Source: a virus. From it: DNA of 48,054 nucleotides. Under the pieces are notes generated by a model. The model was given only the letters and a program-made list of their open reading frames with translations, searched no databases and was not told the DNA's origin. The DNA lies in IMG/VR virus record IMGVR_UViG_3300037875_000125, positions 1-48,054 of that record; one strand, given 5' to 3'. Positions 32,935 to 40,460 of the stretch are shown here, piece by piece. Both the position numbers and the translations under genes were made by a program. Each line of letters starts with the position of its first letter. The first letter of the stretch is position 1.

Positions 32935-34368
32935 ATGAGTATTGGAATTATTACTTGTGTATATGGGGATTTTGATGCTCTCTTCCCTTTGCCTCCAGAT
33001 CATGGGTTTGATGAGGCTGTTTGTGTAACAGATAATCCGAGATTATGTGTAGAGGGTTGGACAACCGTGCTTTTCCCTCCAGTATACCCTTCGATGGGTA
33101 TAGCTGCAAAATTTCCTAGATGTTTTCCTGAATTGTTTCTCAATACTGATTCTAGTGTGTGGATAGACGCATCTTTTAGGATAAAAAGTTATGATGAATT
33201 AACGGCTTTTTTAGACCCCCAACACATAATACTTAGGAAGCCTTCGGAAGAACATCAACAACGGCAGGAGGTTCCCTTATATGAAGGCCAAAACTACACG
33301 GAACCTCTTTCTTTTAAAGAGTGGGCTCTTCAACATTTAGAAAAGGGAGAGATTGTTTTACTTAAACATCCAGAGGGGAGAGATTGTGCATACCAAGAAG
33401 CAAATCATGGTAAGAGGTTGATGTGGAAGCCTAAGTACAGAGAGTATCCCTTGGACGAGCAGGTTGTTGCATATAAGGAAGATGGAATGCCTTCTAACAA
33501 TGGGTTATGGGCAGTAGGGTACATGGCGAGGCACCATTCTGCAACGGCATATGAGCTATCCTTAAAGTGGTGGAAAGAGATTTTAAAATGGGGTCCTCTG
33601 TGTCAGGTTTCATTACCCTATGTTTTATGGAAACACAAATGGTCTCTCTCTGCCCCTTTTTATAAAAAAATAGTGGAGTGGGAGCAGTTCAATGGGGGTA
33701 ATGTATTTGGGATAGCGAGCGATGGGATTACCCCTTTAATTAAATATCATCCTTATTTAGAGAACTATCAACATTTGACTGAGTTAGAGGAAATAATTCA
33801 AATAAGTCAAGAACCTACCTTGTCAGTAATAGTTGTAGATAATTTTTATAAGGATCCTGATAAGGTTCGAGAGGTGGCCTTAGAATCTGAGTTTATTGAA
33901 GATTTGAGATATTATAAAGGGAGAAGATCCTTTAAAAATTATCGACCTTTATCTATTAAAAGAAAGATAGAAGACCTACTAGGAAAAAGAATAACTGATT
34001 GGGAGGGGCAGGGGCATAACGGAAAATTTCAATACTGTATAGCCGAAGATCCTGTAGTGTATCATTGGGATAACCAGAAATATGCAGCGATAGTATTTCT
34101 TAATCCTGATGCTCCATACGAGGCGGGGACTTCCCTTTTTGCGTCTAAAAGTACTAACAGAACCCATAGAGATGATACTACTTTAGAAGATCCCTTTGGA
34201 GGGGGTTTTTATGATAAGACTAAGTTCAAGTTGGTTGACCAGATTGGAAATGTTTACAATAGAATGATAATTTTTGATGCAGGATGCGTTCATGCTGCAA
34301 GTGAGTATTTTGGAACAGATGTAACTAATTCAAGACTGTTTCAGATTTTTTTCTTTAATACTGAATAA
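32935..34368 (+). CDS. Two-domain protein: DUF616-like glycosyltransferase plus 2OG-Fe(II)-oxygenase-like domain
   Basis: 477 residues. The N-terminal half (MSIGIITCVYGDFDALFPL, VWIDASFRI, a long Trp/Lys-rich segment including YPLDEQVVAYKEDGMP, then NNGLWAVGYMARHH) resembles DUF616/TOD1-type transferases. The C-terminal half from about 295 (SVIVVDNFYKDPDKVREVAL) resembles DUF6445-type dioxygenase-like domains, with a possible HxD in YHWDN, a later His in DAGCVHAAS and Arg in TNSRLFQIFFF. A hydroxylation or oxidation step on the glycan is inferred. Last gene of the sugar cassette; no obvious terminator follows. Confidence 0.7.
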   Translation: MSIGIITCVYGDFDALFPLPPDHGFDEAVCVTDNPRLCVEGWTTVLFPPVYPSMGIAAKFPRCFPELFLNTDSSVWIDASFRIKSYDELTAFLDPQHIILRKPSEEHQQRQEVPLYEGQNYTEPLSFKEWALQHLEKGEIVLLKHPEGRDCAYQEANHGKRLMWKPKYREYPLDEQVVAYKEDGMPSNNGLWAVGYMARHHSATAYELSLKWWKEILKWGPLCQVSLPYVLWKHKWSLSAPFYKKIVEWEQFNGGNVFGIASDGITPLIKYHPYLENYQHLTELEEIIQISQEPTLSVIVVDNFYKDPDKVREVALESEFIEDLRYYKGRRSFKNYRPLSIKRKIEDLLGKRITDWEGQGHNGKFQYCIAEDPVVYHWDNQKYAAIVFLNPDAPYEAGTSLFASKSTNRTHRDDTTLEDPFGGGFYDKTKFKLVDQIGNVYNRMIIFDAGCVHAASEYFGTDVTNSRLFQIFFFNTE

Positions 34369-34386
34369 CAAAAAAGTCAAGTCTAA

Positions 34387-34395
34387 CTATCATAA
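34387..34395 (+). promoter_or_regulatory. CTATCATAA promoter element before the RecA/UvsX gene
   Basis: A one-base variant of the recurring element. TATCAT at 34388-34393 predicts +1 at about 34400, on the start codon at 34399. No -35 and no Shine-Dalgarno are seen. An AAAAAAGTCAA stretch lies just upstream. Confidence 0.5.
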
Positions 34396-34398
34396 GGT

Positions 34399-35385
34399 AT
34401 GGATAAGGATGTACTGAAACGCTTGAAAAACGCAGGGTTGTTGTCTGAGCAAGTGCCTGATCTGGGCTTCGTAGGGACGGGGAGCTATGCTCTCAATAAG
34501 ATAGTTTCAGGGGACTACAACAAAGGGATCCCTGTGGGAATGATTACTCAGTTTATTGGGGAGTCGAGTACCGCTAAGACTGTGTTTGGGACTCACATTC
34601 TCAAGGAGGCACAAGCTGCTGGCTACTACTCTATGATGGTGGATAGTGAAAATGCATACAACCCCAAGTTTGCTATGCATTTGGGAATTGACCCCAAGAA
34701 CCTGATCTATGCTGCTCCTGAAACTTTGGAAGACTGTTTTCAAGTTATCGAGGATACAATTCTTGCCATTAGAGAAACAGATAAGGAAACACCAATTGTA
34801 GTTGTATACGATAGCATCGCTGTCTCACCCTCAAAATCAGAATACGAAGCCGAAACCTATGAGGGTAACAATATGGTTGGAGCTATTAGGGCTAAGTCTA
34901 CTGGCGCGTGTTTGCGTAAGATGAATCCATTGATGAGGAAGTATAAAGTTGCCCTAGTAATCATTAACCAAATTAGAAATAAAATTGGTGTTATGTATGG
35001 AAGTCCTGATACGGCAGCCGCAGGGGGCAAATCATTAGAGTATTACTTGGGTGTAAATTTGAAATGTATTTCTAACAAAACGAGTGATCTAATTAAAGAC
35101 GAGAATAAGAATGTTATTGGTATTCAAGGAAAACTACGCAACACTAAGAATAAGTGTTCCATCCCTTTTAAGGAGTGTGAGTTTGAGTTGATGTTTAATG
35201 AGGGTTTAAATCCCTACACAGGAGTCTTGAAGCAGATGGAAATTGATGGAGAGGTAGAGCGAAACGGGGCATGGTATACTGTGAAGGAAGGGGGCAAGAA
35301 GTTCCAATCTAAGGAATTTGTGAAAATGATGCAACCCCCTATAGATGAAGGGGTTGAGCCTCTTGCGAAATTTTTAGAGATTTAG
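34399..35385 (+). CDS. RecA/UvsX-like recombinase
   Basis: 328 residues. GESSTAKT (54-61) is Walker A, VDSENAYNP with catalytic E84, IVVVYDSI with D138 (Walker B), then INQIRNKIGVMYGSPDTAAA (loop L2 region) and GGKSLEYYLGVNLKC. It catalyses strand exchange in recombination-dependent replication and would work with the UvsY-like protein, SSB and gp46/47. The N-terminal filament helix is short, as in UvsX. Predicted leaderless message. Confidence 0.9.
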   Translation: MDKDVLKRLKNAGLLSEQVPDLGFVGTGSYALNKIVSGDYNKGIPVGMITQFIGESSTAKTVFGTHILKEAQAAGYYSMMVDSENAYNPKFAMHLGIDPKNLIYAAPETLEDCFQVIEDTILAIRETDKETPIVVVYDSIAVSPSKSEYEAETYEGNNMVGAIRAKSTGACLRKMNPLMRKYKVALVIINQIRNKIGVMYGSPDTAAAGGKSLEYYLGVNLKCISNKTSDLIKDENKNVIGIQGKLRNTKNKCSIPFKECEFELMFNEGLNPYTGVLKQMEIDGEVERNGAWYTVKEGGKKFQSKEFVKMMQPPIDEGVEPLAKFLEI

Positions 35386-35387
35386 GG

Positions 35388-35415
35388 TTGACATTCGCAG
35401 AAAACTTGCTATAAT
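35388..35415 (+). promoter_or_regulatory. Sigma-70-type promoter before the 89-residue gene
   Basis: Perfect TTGACA (35388-35393), 16-bp spacer, perfect TATAAT (35410-35415) followed by AGGG. Predicted +1 is 35422, leaving an 18-base leader. It lies directly after the RecA stop codon and is likely a host-polymerase early promoter. Confidence 0.85.
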
Positions 35416-35439
35416 AGGGCACGAAAGAAGAAATCAACG

Positions 35440-35709
35440 ATGAGCAACAACAACAAACAAACGGATCGAACTTTTGACATCCTCTCAGACTTGATTGATG
35501 AAGTCTTTTCTAACCATTACAATAAGGAAACTAAAATGGAATCTGAAATTAAACCCGCTCCCGATAAGGAGCATTTCCCCAACCTATATGAGTCCATTGA
35601 GGACTATACTGCCCAGACTGGCAAGCGATTCCGCATGACTAAAGAACAGAAGTCCCGTAACCTGTCCCGTGAACAAGCTTTTGCTGAAATGTACCTAGGA
35701 GGTAACTAA
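35440..35709 (+). CDS. Small hypothetical protein
   Basis: 89 residues, unrecognised, hydrophilic with mixed charge. It ends MTKEQKSRNLSREQAFAEMY. An internal ATG at 35536 (MESEIKP), with AAGGA upstream, is an alternative start giving 57 residues. Driven by a consensus TTGACA/TATAAT promoter and immediately followed by the DUF932 gene, suggesting a small early operon. Confidence 0.7.
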   Translation: MSNNNKQTDRTFDILSDLIDEVFSNHYNKETKMESEIKPAPDKEHFPNLYESIEDYTAQTGKRFRMTKEQKSRNLSREQAFAEMYLGGN

Positions 35710-35710
35710 T

Positions 35711-36484
35711 ATGATTAAGAACGAAGAACTACTGCGTACCTGTGCCCCTGCGGCCTTTGCAACGACTCCTGAGGAGGGTAGGGTATCTGACCGATATACT
35801 TTCCTCCCAACTACAGACATTCTTGAGATCCTACAGGATGAAGGCTGGACGGCTTGGAAGGCCCAACAGGTGAATGCTAGGAAGTGGAGTAAGTCCCATG
35901 CCAAGCACATTATTCGCCTTCGCCATGAAGATCTGGATATGGAGTCTTTTGGTGTTGGGGATTCTTTCCCTGAGATGCTTCTTATCAATGCCCACAACGG
36001 GCTTGGTGGATACACTCTCCAAGGGGGTATCTTCCGTATGATCTGCTCTAACGGTATGGTAATTTCTGAATCGGACTTCGGTAAGATTCATATTCGCCAT
36101 ATCGGTTTTGAGGCGCAACAGGTAAAAGATGCCTCTCGTAAACTGGTCATGAACTCGTCCAGAATTGCAGACAAGATCGACAAATGGCAGAACATTGAAT
36201 TGAGCCCCCGCTCCAGAAAGGATTTCTTTACTGATGCCGCTCAAATTCGTTTCGGTAAGGCTACTACGGAGAGTATTATCCTAGAAGTATCGCAACCCCG
36301 TAGAGAGGCAGACCGCAAGAATAACCTTTGGACTACTTTTAATGTGGCTCAGGAGAACATTATTCGGGGTGGATTCCGTAACGGAGGTACTAACCGTATG
36401 GTGCGTCCCATTACTAACATCCAAAAAGATGTTAATTTTAACTCGGAGTTATGGGACTTGGCTAGTACATATAGTGAAGGCTAA
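35711..36484 (+). CDS. DUF932-family phage protein
   Basis: 257 residues. Matches the phage/plasmid DUF932 layout: N-terminal TDRYTFLPT-like segment (SDRYTFLPTTDILEIL, 26-41), DEGWTAWKAQQ, LINAHNGLGGYTLQGGIFRM (90-109) followed by CSNGMVI, and a helical C-terminus with RFGKATTES. The family is common in mobile elements and phages; its function is not established. AGGAGG lies 8-10 bp upstream of the ATG. Confidence 0.8.
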   Translation: MIKNEELLRTCAPAAFATTPEEGRVSDRYTFLPTTDILEILQDEGWTAWKAQQVNARKWSKSHAKHIIRLRHEDLDMESFGVGDSFPEMLLINAHNGLGGYTLQGGIFRMICSNGMVISESDFGKIHIRHIGFEAQQVKDASRKLVMNSSRIADKIDKWQNIELSPRSRKDFFTDAAQIRFGKATTESIILEVSQPRREADRKNNLWTTFNVAQENIIRGGFRNGGTNRMVRPITNIQKDVNFNSELWDLASTYSEG

Positions 36485-36511
36485 ACGGTCCTCAACTAAT
36501 TAATACGAGGA

Positions 36512-36534
36512 GGGGGGGAAAATTTTTCCCTCCC
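36512..36534 (+). terminator. Hairpin after the DUF932 gene
   Basis: A G7/C-rich stem (GGGGGGGAA with TTCCCTCCCC, one G-T pair) and a 5-base AATTT loop. No U-tract follows, so it may act as an mRNA-stabilising hairpin rather than a terminator. Confidence 0.45.
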
Positions 36535-36545
36535 CATATACCATC

Positions 36546-36905
36546 ATGCATGATACTTTTGATTTTCAAGAACCACTAAATGAAGAACCTGACGGTACTT
36601 ACATTACATGTGGACAAATGCAATTTTTCCTTAATCGTGAACACGGGCAAGACTCGTTTTCCTCAGGTGATGAATATTTTATGGAATACTATAATCTCTG
36701 CCGTGTGTATAATACCATCTCTGATATTATGAATACTGACCCAGATGCGGCTATAATGTATTGGGACGATAAAAAAGAGATTGTTTCTATGGGGTTCCCA
36801 ACAGACGGGGCAGTAGCTAAAGCTTTAGCTAAAACCCAACCTTCTGTTTTGTATGATTGTGAAGAGGGTGAGGAGGACTTCGGCTTCGGCTTGATGGACG
36901 AATAG
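36546..36905 (+). CDS. Hypothetical acidic protein
   Basis: 119 residues, unrecognised. Very acidic, with the C-terminal tail EEGEEDFGFGLMDE and aromatic-rich centre (DEYFMEYYNLCRVYNTISDI). No signal peptide or membrane segment. First of four small genes leading to the AAA+ ATPase; it may be an adaptor or inhibitor-type protein, but nothing specific shows this. Confidence 0.65.
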   Translation: MHDTFDFQEPLNEEPDGTYITCGQMQFFLNREHGQDSFSSGDEYFMEYYNLCRVYNTISDIMNTDPDAAIMYWDDKKEIVSMGFPTDGAVAKALAKTQPSVLYDCEEGEEDFGFGLMDE

Positions 36906-36913
36906 GAGTAATC

Positions 36914-37111
36914 ATGGGCAGAACAAATCGCTACGAGAAAGATTGGGGGGGACTCCGCAAGAAAAAGGATAAGAAAAAAAAGAGGACTAAACAAAAGCCT
37001 CTTAAACAATATAAGCCTCACGATAAAGTTGATGAGGATGAACGAGAAGTAATTGCGTATGAAGACGAAATCCACAAAAGATATTCCAATAAACCCGTTG
37101 GGGGTTTTTGA
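36914..37111 (+). CDS. Small lysine-rich hypothetical protein
   Basis: 65 residues, start ATG 36914 with TAGGAG upstream. Residues 12-32 are almost entirely Lys/Arg (LRKKKDKKKKRTKQKP), then an acidic patch DEDEREV. Likely nucleic-acid-binding or disordered; function unknown. The next gene starts inside its 3' end. Confidence 0.6.
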   Translation: MGRTNRYEKDWGGLRKKKDKKKKRTKQKPLKQYKPHDKVDEDEREVIAYEDEIHKRYSNKPVGGF

Positions 37112-37256
37112 TCCTGTGATTCCCTGTGCGTGGATTCCAGATCGTGAAGTTAGACTAAGTGAATACAATAAAATGGTAACTCACTTTGTTCAAAATTATG
37201 CTAAGGAAAACTCAGATGCCAAGCAAATATATCCTAAAAAATTCACCGATAGATAA
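37059..37256 (+). CDS. Small hypothetical protein
   Basis: 65 residues from the ATG at 37059 (a TTG at 37053 and later GTG/TTG codons are alternatives). The part after residue 14 (GVFDPVIPCAWIPDREVRLS) looks like real protein; the overlap with the upstream gene (53 bp) makes the N-terminus uncertain. The C-terminus overlaps the next gene by 41 bp. Confidence 0.5.
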   Translation: MKTKSTKDIPINPLGVFDPVIPCAWIPDREVRLSEYNKMVTHFVQNYAKENSDAKQIYPKKFTDR

Positions 37257-37542
37257 GAATAGAATACAGAAAGTATGTAAGAAAGTAATTGATGAAGCTA
37301 ACGAAGACAGAACCCTTGCTTTAGACACTCATAGATTCTTTCGCCAGATGTTAGACGAGAACCCCCAAGATGCTTCAGCAAAAAACTTGATGGTAGATTG
37401 TCTTAAGTTGGCACAAACTTCAAAAGCAAGCACCCTTAAAGTAGTGGACCTTCTAATTAAATTAGAAGCGGCCCAAACGAGAGGGAATGAAAAACTAGAA
37501 ATGGACTCTTTATACTCTCAGTTGGATAACCTCACAGATTAA
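37216..37542 (+). CDS. Small helical protein
   Basis: 108 residues from the ATG at 37216, preceded by AAGGA; a TTG at 37186 would add ten residues. Almost wholly helical and charged (VCKKVIDEANEDRTLALDTH, then a C-terminal coiled-coil-like VVDLLIKLEAAQTR). Size and helicity would be compatible with a small terminase or adaptor, but there is no diagnostic motif. It ends 2 bp before the AAA+ ATPase start. Confidence 0.55.
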   Translation: MPSKYILKNSPIDKNRIQKVCKKVIDEANEDRTLALDTHRFFRQMLDENPQDASAKNLMVDCLKLAQTSKASTLKVVDLLIKLEAAQTRGNEKLEMDSLYSQLDNLTD

Positions 37543-37544
37543 CT

Positions 37545-38882
37545 ATGTCAGATCTAAAGTTTTACAAAGTAATTTGTAATGAAATTAATCTTGTTCTCCT
37601 TATTAAAAAGCTTTCCGTCCATGATGAGCAGCGAGCTTATTTTGCCGTAAAGAGGAAGATCAAGAAGTTAGAAAAACCCTTAACGATTGTGAGCTACATG
37701 CGTCACATCATTAAAAATTTCCTTTATGACTCGGAGGAGTTTTTCAGCAATCTCCCAAAGGATGATGAGGAGAGAATGGCTATTACAAGGGCTGTATACT
37801 TTTCCATCATTGAAGCTTATCCCCCTTTTGATCTGGGGTTTGTATGTGCTGACCTAAACAATGGCACCTTTTTGGAGGATATACAGCAAGTTATGGGGGC
37901 CGTGTTTACTCATGCTCAAGAGAAGGAGGGTCCTCCCAAGGGTTTAAAGGCTATCCGTACTCTTAGTGATGTATCGGGGTTAAACAAATACTTAAAAAAG
38001 AATTTGGTGGGACAGGAGGTAGCTATCAAAAGTCTTATAGATAGTATTAAGCTTATTGCAAGTGGCCTTTATAAAAATGCTTCCTTCTTTTTTATTGGTC
38101 CTACAGGGGTTGGTAAAACAGAACTCGCTAGACTTCTTGGTAATAAATATAGCGGTAACTTTTGGAAATTGAATTGTGCAGAATACGCCCAAGCACATGA
38201 GTATGCAAAGTTGATTGGTTCTCCTCCTGGCTATGTAGGTCATAGTGAAAATAGTTTAATGGCTGAGAAAGCTGAAAAAAGTAATCGCTGGGTAATCCTC
38301 TTTGACGAGATCGAAAAAGCTCATCCTAAGTTTTTTGATTTCCTATTGTCTCTTTTAGATGATGGCACAGTTACCGATAACATGGGAAGAGTGTTAGACT
38401 TTTCTGAGTCTATCTTCATCTTCACCTCTAATCAAGGTATCTCAGATGTAAGAGTGGGGAGATCATTAGGGTTTGGAAGAGAGATGGTGTCAGTTTCAGG
38501 ATCTTCTGAGGAGATTACAGAATCAGTAAAGAGGAAGTTTCCTGTAGAGTTTATGAACCGCATAGATAATTATATATTCTTCAAAAACCTAGAACCGAGT
38601 CACCTTAAAAAGATTGCAGTACTAGCTTTGCATAATATTCCTATTAAACGACATAAGGCTCTCTTAGACTTCATTGTAACCAACGGGTATTCAGAAGAAT
38701 ACGGAGCCAGAAACATTAAGCGTTTTATCAAGAATAAGGTCGCCACAGTAATTGCTCAAGCGTTATTGGAGCGAAGACTTCCAAGTAAAAAGGGGGACCT
38801 TTACACACCTAAGATTATCAATAATGAATTGTCTTTGGTATGTTTAAAAGATGATAAGCTTAAAAACCAAGCCGCAGGGTAG
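37545..38882 (+). CDS. AAA+ ATPase of the ClpA/ClpB D2 type
   Basis: 445 residues. A non-conserved N-terminal domain (about 1-135) precedes one AAA+ module: GPTGVGKTELARLLG (185-199), pore loop GSPPGYVG (225-232), Walker B ILFDEIEKAH (251-260), sensor 1 FTSNQG (293-298), arginine-finger region EFMNRIDNYIFF and sensor 2 YGARNIKRF. Bacterial ClpA/B carry two modules; this has one, as in ClpX-sized unfoldases. No ClpP gene is present, so it may redirect host ClpP or act as a phage-specific unfoldase (inference). Followed by a terminator. Confidence 0.88.
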   Translation: MSDLKFYKVICNEINLVLLIKKLSVHDEQRAYFAVKRKIKKLEKPLTIVSYMRHIIKNFLYDSEEFFSNLPKDDEERMAITRAVYFSIIEAYPPFDLGFVCADLNNGTFLEDIQQVMGAVFTHAQEKEGPPKGLKAIRTLSDVSGLNKYLKKNLVGQEVAIKSLIDSIKLIASGLYKNASFFFIGPTGVGKTELARLLGNKYSGNFWKLNCAEYAQAHEYAKLIGSPPGYVGHSENSLMAEKAEKSNRWVILFDEIEKAHPKFFDFLLSLLDDGTVTDNMGRVLDFSESIFIFTSNQGISDVRVGRSLGFGREMVSVSGSSEEITESVKRKFPVEFMNRIDNYIFFKNLEPSHLKKIAVLALHNIPIKRHKALLDFIVTNGYSEEYGARNIKRFIKNKVATVIAQALLERRLPSKKGDLYTPKIINNELSLVCLKDDKLKNQAAG

Positions 38883-38921
38883 GCTAACGCCTTTCGTGGC
38901 AGACTTGGAGCTTCGCTACTT

Positions 38922-38953
38922 ACTCCTCCCAAGAAATTGGGAGGAGTTTTTTT
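38922..38953 (+). terminator. Intrinsic terminator after the AAA+ gene
   Basis: An 11-bp perfect stem (ACTCCTCCCAA with TTGGGAGGAGT), GAAA tetraloop and seven T residues. A strong rho-independent terminator. Confidence 0.92.
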
Positions 38954-38972
38954 ATAAATAGCCTTAGCCCGT

Positions 38973-38981
38973 CTATAATAG
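38973..38981 (+). promoter_or_regulatory. CTATAATAG promoter element before tRNA-Ile
   Basis: Exact CTATAATAG 11 bp upstream of the tRNA; predicted +1 is near 38986, giving a 7-base 5' leader. Confidence 0.65.
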
Positions 38982-38992
38982 TTCTGTGCGAA

Positions 38993-39069
38993 TGGCCCTT
39001 AGCTCAGTTGGTGAGAGCATTCGTCTTATAAGCGAAAGGTCACAGGTTCAAATCCTGTAGGGCCTACCA
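38993..39069 (+). tRNA. tRNA-Ile (anticodon UAU)
   Basis: Complete 77-base cloverleaf with encoded CCA. D-stem GCTC/GAGC, anticodon stem TTCGT/GCGAA with loop CTTATAA (anticodon 39027-39029, TAT, reading AUA), T-stem ACAGG/CCTGT with TTCAAAT loop. Acceptor pairs 2-71 to 7-66 are sound, but position 1-72 is a U-U mismatch. Bacteria usually read AUA with a lysidine-modified CAU anticodon, so this tRNA would serve AUA codons in the phage's AT-rich genes. Confidence 0.88.
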
Positions 39070-39088
39070 CAAAATTAAATGGAGATTT

Positions 39089-39331
39089 ATGATGAAAAAG
39101 ATGACTGAAAAATATATTGCTAAAGCCCTTGAGGGGTATGAAGCAAATTATGGAGCGATCTCGGAAGCTATCACAGGTATGGAAGAGCAACTACAGAACT
39201 ACAAGGACCAGCAAGCTGAGATGAAAGAGGGTATTTCTGAGATGAAGGAGCTTTTGGGTCTGAGCGATGAGGAGGAGGATGGGAGCCCCGCTTCGCCCCC
39301 TTTGACACTTGTTAATGATGGGATTGAGTGA
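39089..39331 (+). CDS. Small coiled-coil hypothetical protein
   Basis: 80 residues lying between two tRNA genes; start ATG 39089 (or 39092) with GGAG upstream. Residues 14-56 are a charged coiled coil (ITGMEEQLQNYKDQQAEMKE), followed by an acidic stretch DEEEDG and a proline-containing tail. Function unknown. Probably transcribed with both tRNAs from the upstream element. Confidence 0.65.
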   Translation: MMKKMTEKYIAKALEGYEANYGAISEAITGMEEQLQNYKDQQAEMKEGISEMKELLGLSDEEEDGSPASPPLTLVNDGIE

Positions 39332-39338
39332 GGAGGTA

Positions 39339-39415
39339 GGGACGGTAGCCCAATCGGCAGAGGCAACAGACTTAAAATCTGTCAAGTGCGGGTTCAAGTC
39401 CCGCTCGTCCTACCA
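39339..39415 (+). tRNA. tRNA-Leu (anticodon UAA) with a short variable loop
   Basis: 77 bases with encoded CCA. Acceptor GGGACGG/TCGTCCT, anticodon stem ACAGA/TCTGT with loop CTTAAAA (anticodon 39373-39375, TAA), T-stem GCGGG/CCCGC with TTCAAGT. The variable region is only five bases (CAAGT), whereas bacterial leucine tRNAs are class II with a long variable arm. Leucine identity follows from the anticodon only. Confidence 0.85.
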
Positions 39416-39562
39416 AATTAAATGTTTCCTGAATTAGATCGCCATCTATATAGAACTAGAAAGTAGAAAATGTTCTGCTAAAAAAAATACACCTACGGAT
39501 TTTACACCTGATGATTTCCAATAACTTACTAATACATAACCATAACCATAAGGAGGTATAAA
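39416..39562. other. Intergenic region after tRNA-Leu
   Basis: 147 bp, AT-rich, with no convincing gene, hairpin or promoter. A 14-codon ORF from 39421 is not supported by a ribosome site. It ends in an AAGGAGG ribosome site for the next gene. Confidence 0.5.
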
Positions 39563-40366
39563 ATGAATAAGTTTTTTATATGTGCGCTAACTGCGCTTAC
39601 TTTAGGTTCTGTTGCACTTTTTGCACAAAACCCACAACCTAGCCCCCCAGGGAATGAAACTAGACAAGAAGCACCTCTTACAAGTCCTTGCTTTCTTTTC
39701 ATGCAAGACAGTGCCTTCTTTACTGTTCCTTCTTTTCAAGGAGACCCCAACACTTTAATGGGTGTAGAGTTTCGAGATTTTTTGTCCGTTATGGACGGAA
39801 ATTACGGGTTTGAAAACCTTACTAATATTTATGTTGGAAAGGTAATGACCCGAAGGTATATGGCTCACGCTGTTAGAATTCCAGGGAGTTCTTATCCATA
39901 TGCTCTGACGCAACCTTCCATATCCATTCAAAGTCTCTCGGATGAAATTTTTCCTTTTGATGGTGTAATTGATGCCCAAGGCTTTGATACCTATAACTTT
40001 GCTTCTCCAGTTCCCGATGGAGATAGTGGTTACTGGGGTGGCGGGCTTAGTGGTCCTGTTTTTGATTCTCAAGGAAATTTAATTCCAGAAGGACAAGCAC
40101 TGTTCCCTAGTTTACAGCTTTACACTTATGCTGCTGAAGGTAAGGCTTTCTGGAAGGGAGATAGAAGTGGAAAAGTTACATTAGAGTATCGTCCTTGGGG
40201 TTATTATTCCCATGACTATTCGCTTTCTGGACCTCTTCCTACGGGCCATTGGGAACAATGGGTAGACCATATTCATGGTTACATTCGTAGCATCAGGTCA
40301 ATTGTTTATCAAGTTGACACTAATGATGATGGAATTGCAGACTACGAACAGGAGTGGTTGTTGTAG
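39563..40366 (+). CDS. Exported protein of unknown function with EF-hand-like terminus
   Basis: 267 residues. A Sec-type signal peptide (MNKFFICALTALTLGSVALF, probable cleavage after A21, LFA-QN) is followed by a Pro/Glu-rich spacer and a beta-rich body with many Tyr, Trp and Gly. The C-terminus VDTNDDGIADYEQEWLL has the DxNDDGxxD calcium-binding loop of EF-hand/dockerin/TSP3-type repeats. Secretion to the periplasm or surface is predicted. Strong AAGGAGG ribosome site. Terminator-flanked as a single gene, like a moron. Confidence 0.72.
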   Translation: MNKFFICALTALTLGSVALFAQNPQPSPPGNETRQEAPLTSPCFLFMQDSAFFTVPSFQGDPNTLMGVEFRDFLSVMDGNYGFENLTNIYVGKVMTRRYMAHAVRIPGSSYPYALTQPSISIQSLSDEIFPFDGVIDAQGFDTYNFASPVPDGDSGYWGGGLSGPVFDSQGNLIPEGQALFPSLQLYTYAAEGKAFWKGDRSGKVTLEYRPWGYYSHDYSLSGPLPTGHWEQWVDHIHGYIRSIRSIVYQVDTNDDGIADYEQEWLL

Positions 40367-40387
40367 ATTTTATAGAACTATACTAGT

Positions 40388-40429
40388 GATCGAGGAAGAT
40401 TTTTATAAGTTTTCCTCGATCTCTTCTTG
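40388..40429 (+). terminator. Intrinsic terminator after the exported-protein gene
   Basis: A 10-bp stem GATCGAGGAA / TTCCTCGATC with a 14-base AT-rich loop, followed by TCTTCTTG. The stem is perfect; the U-tract is interrupted. Confidence 0.72.
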
Positions 40430-40454
40430 CAATAGCCCCAGAATAGCGTATAAT
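40427..40454 (+). promoter_or_regulatory. Promoter TTGCAA-16-TATAAT before the dCMP deaminase gene
   Basis: TTGCAA (40427-40432), 16-bp spacer, TATAAT (40449-40454). Predicted +1 near 40461 gives a 91-base 5' leader, the longest of any promoter seen here. Confidence 0.6.
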
Positions 40455-40460
40455 AATCAG

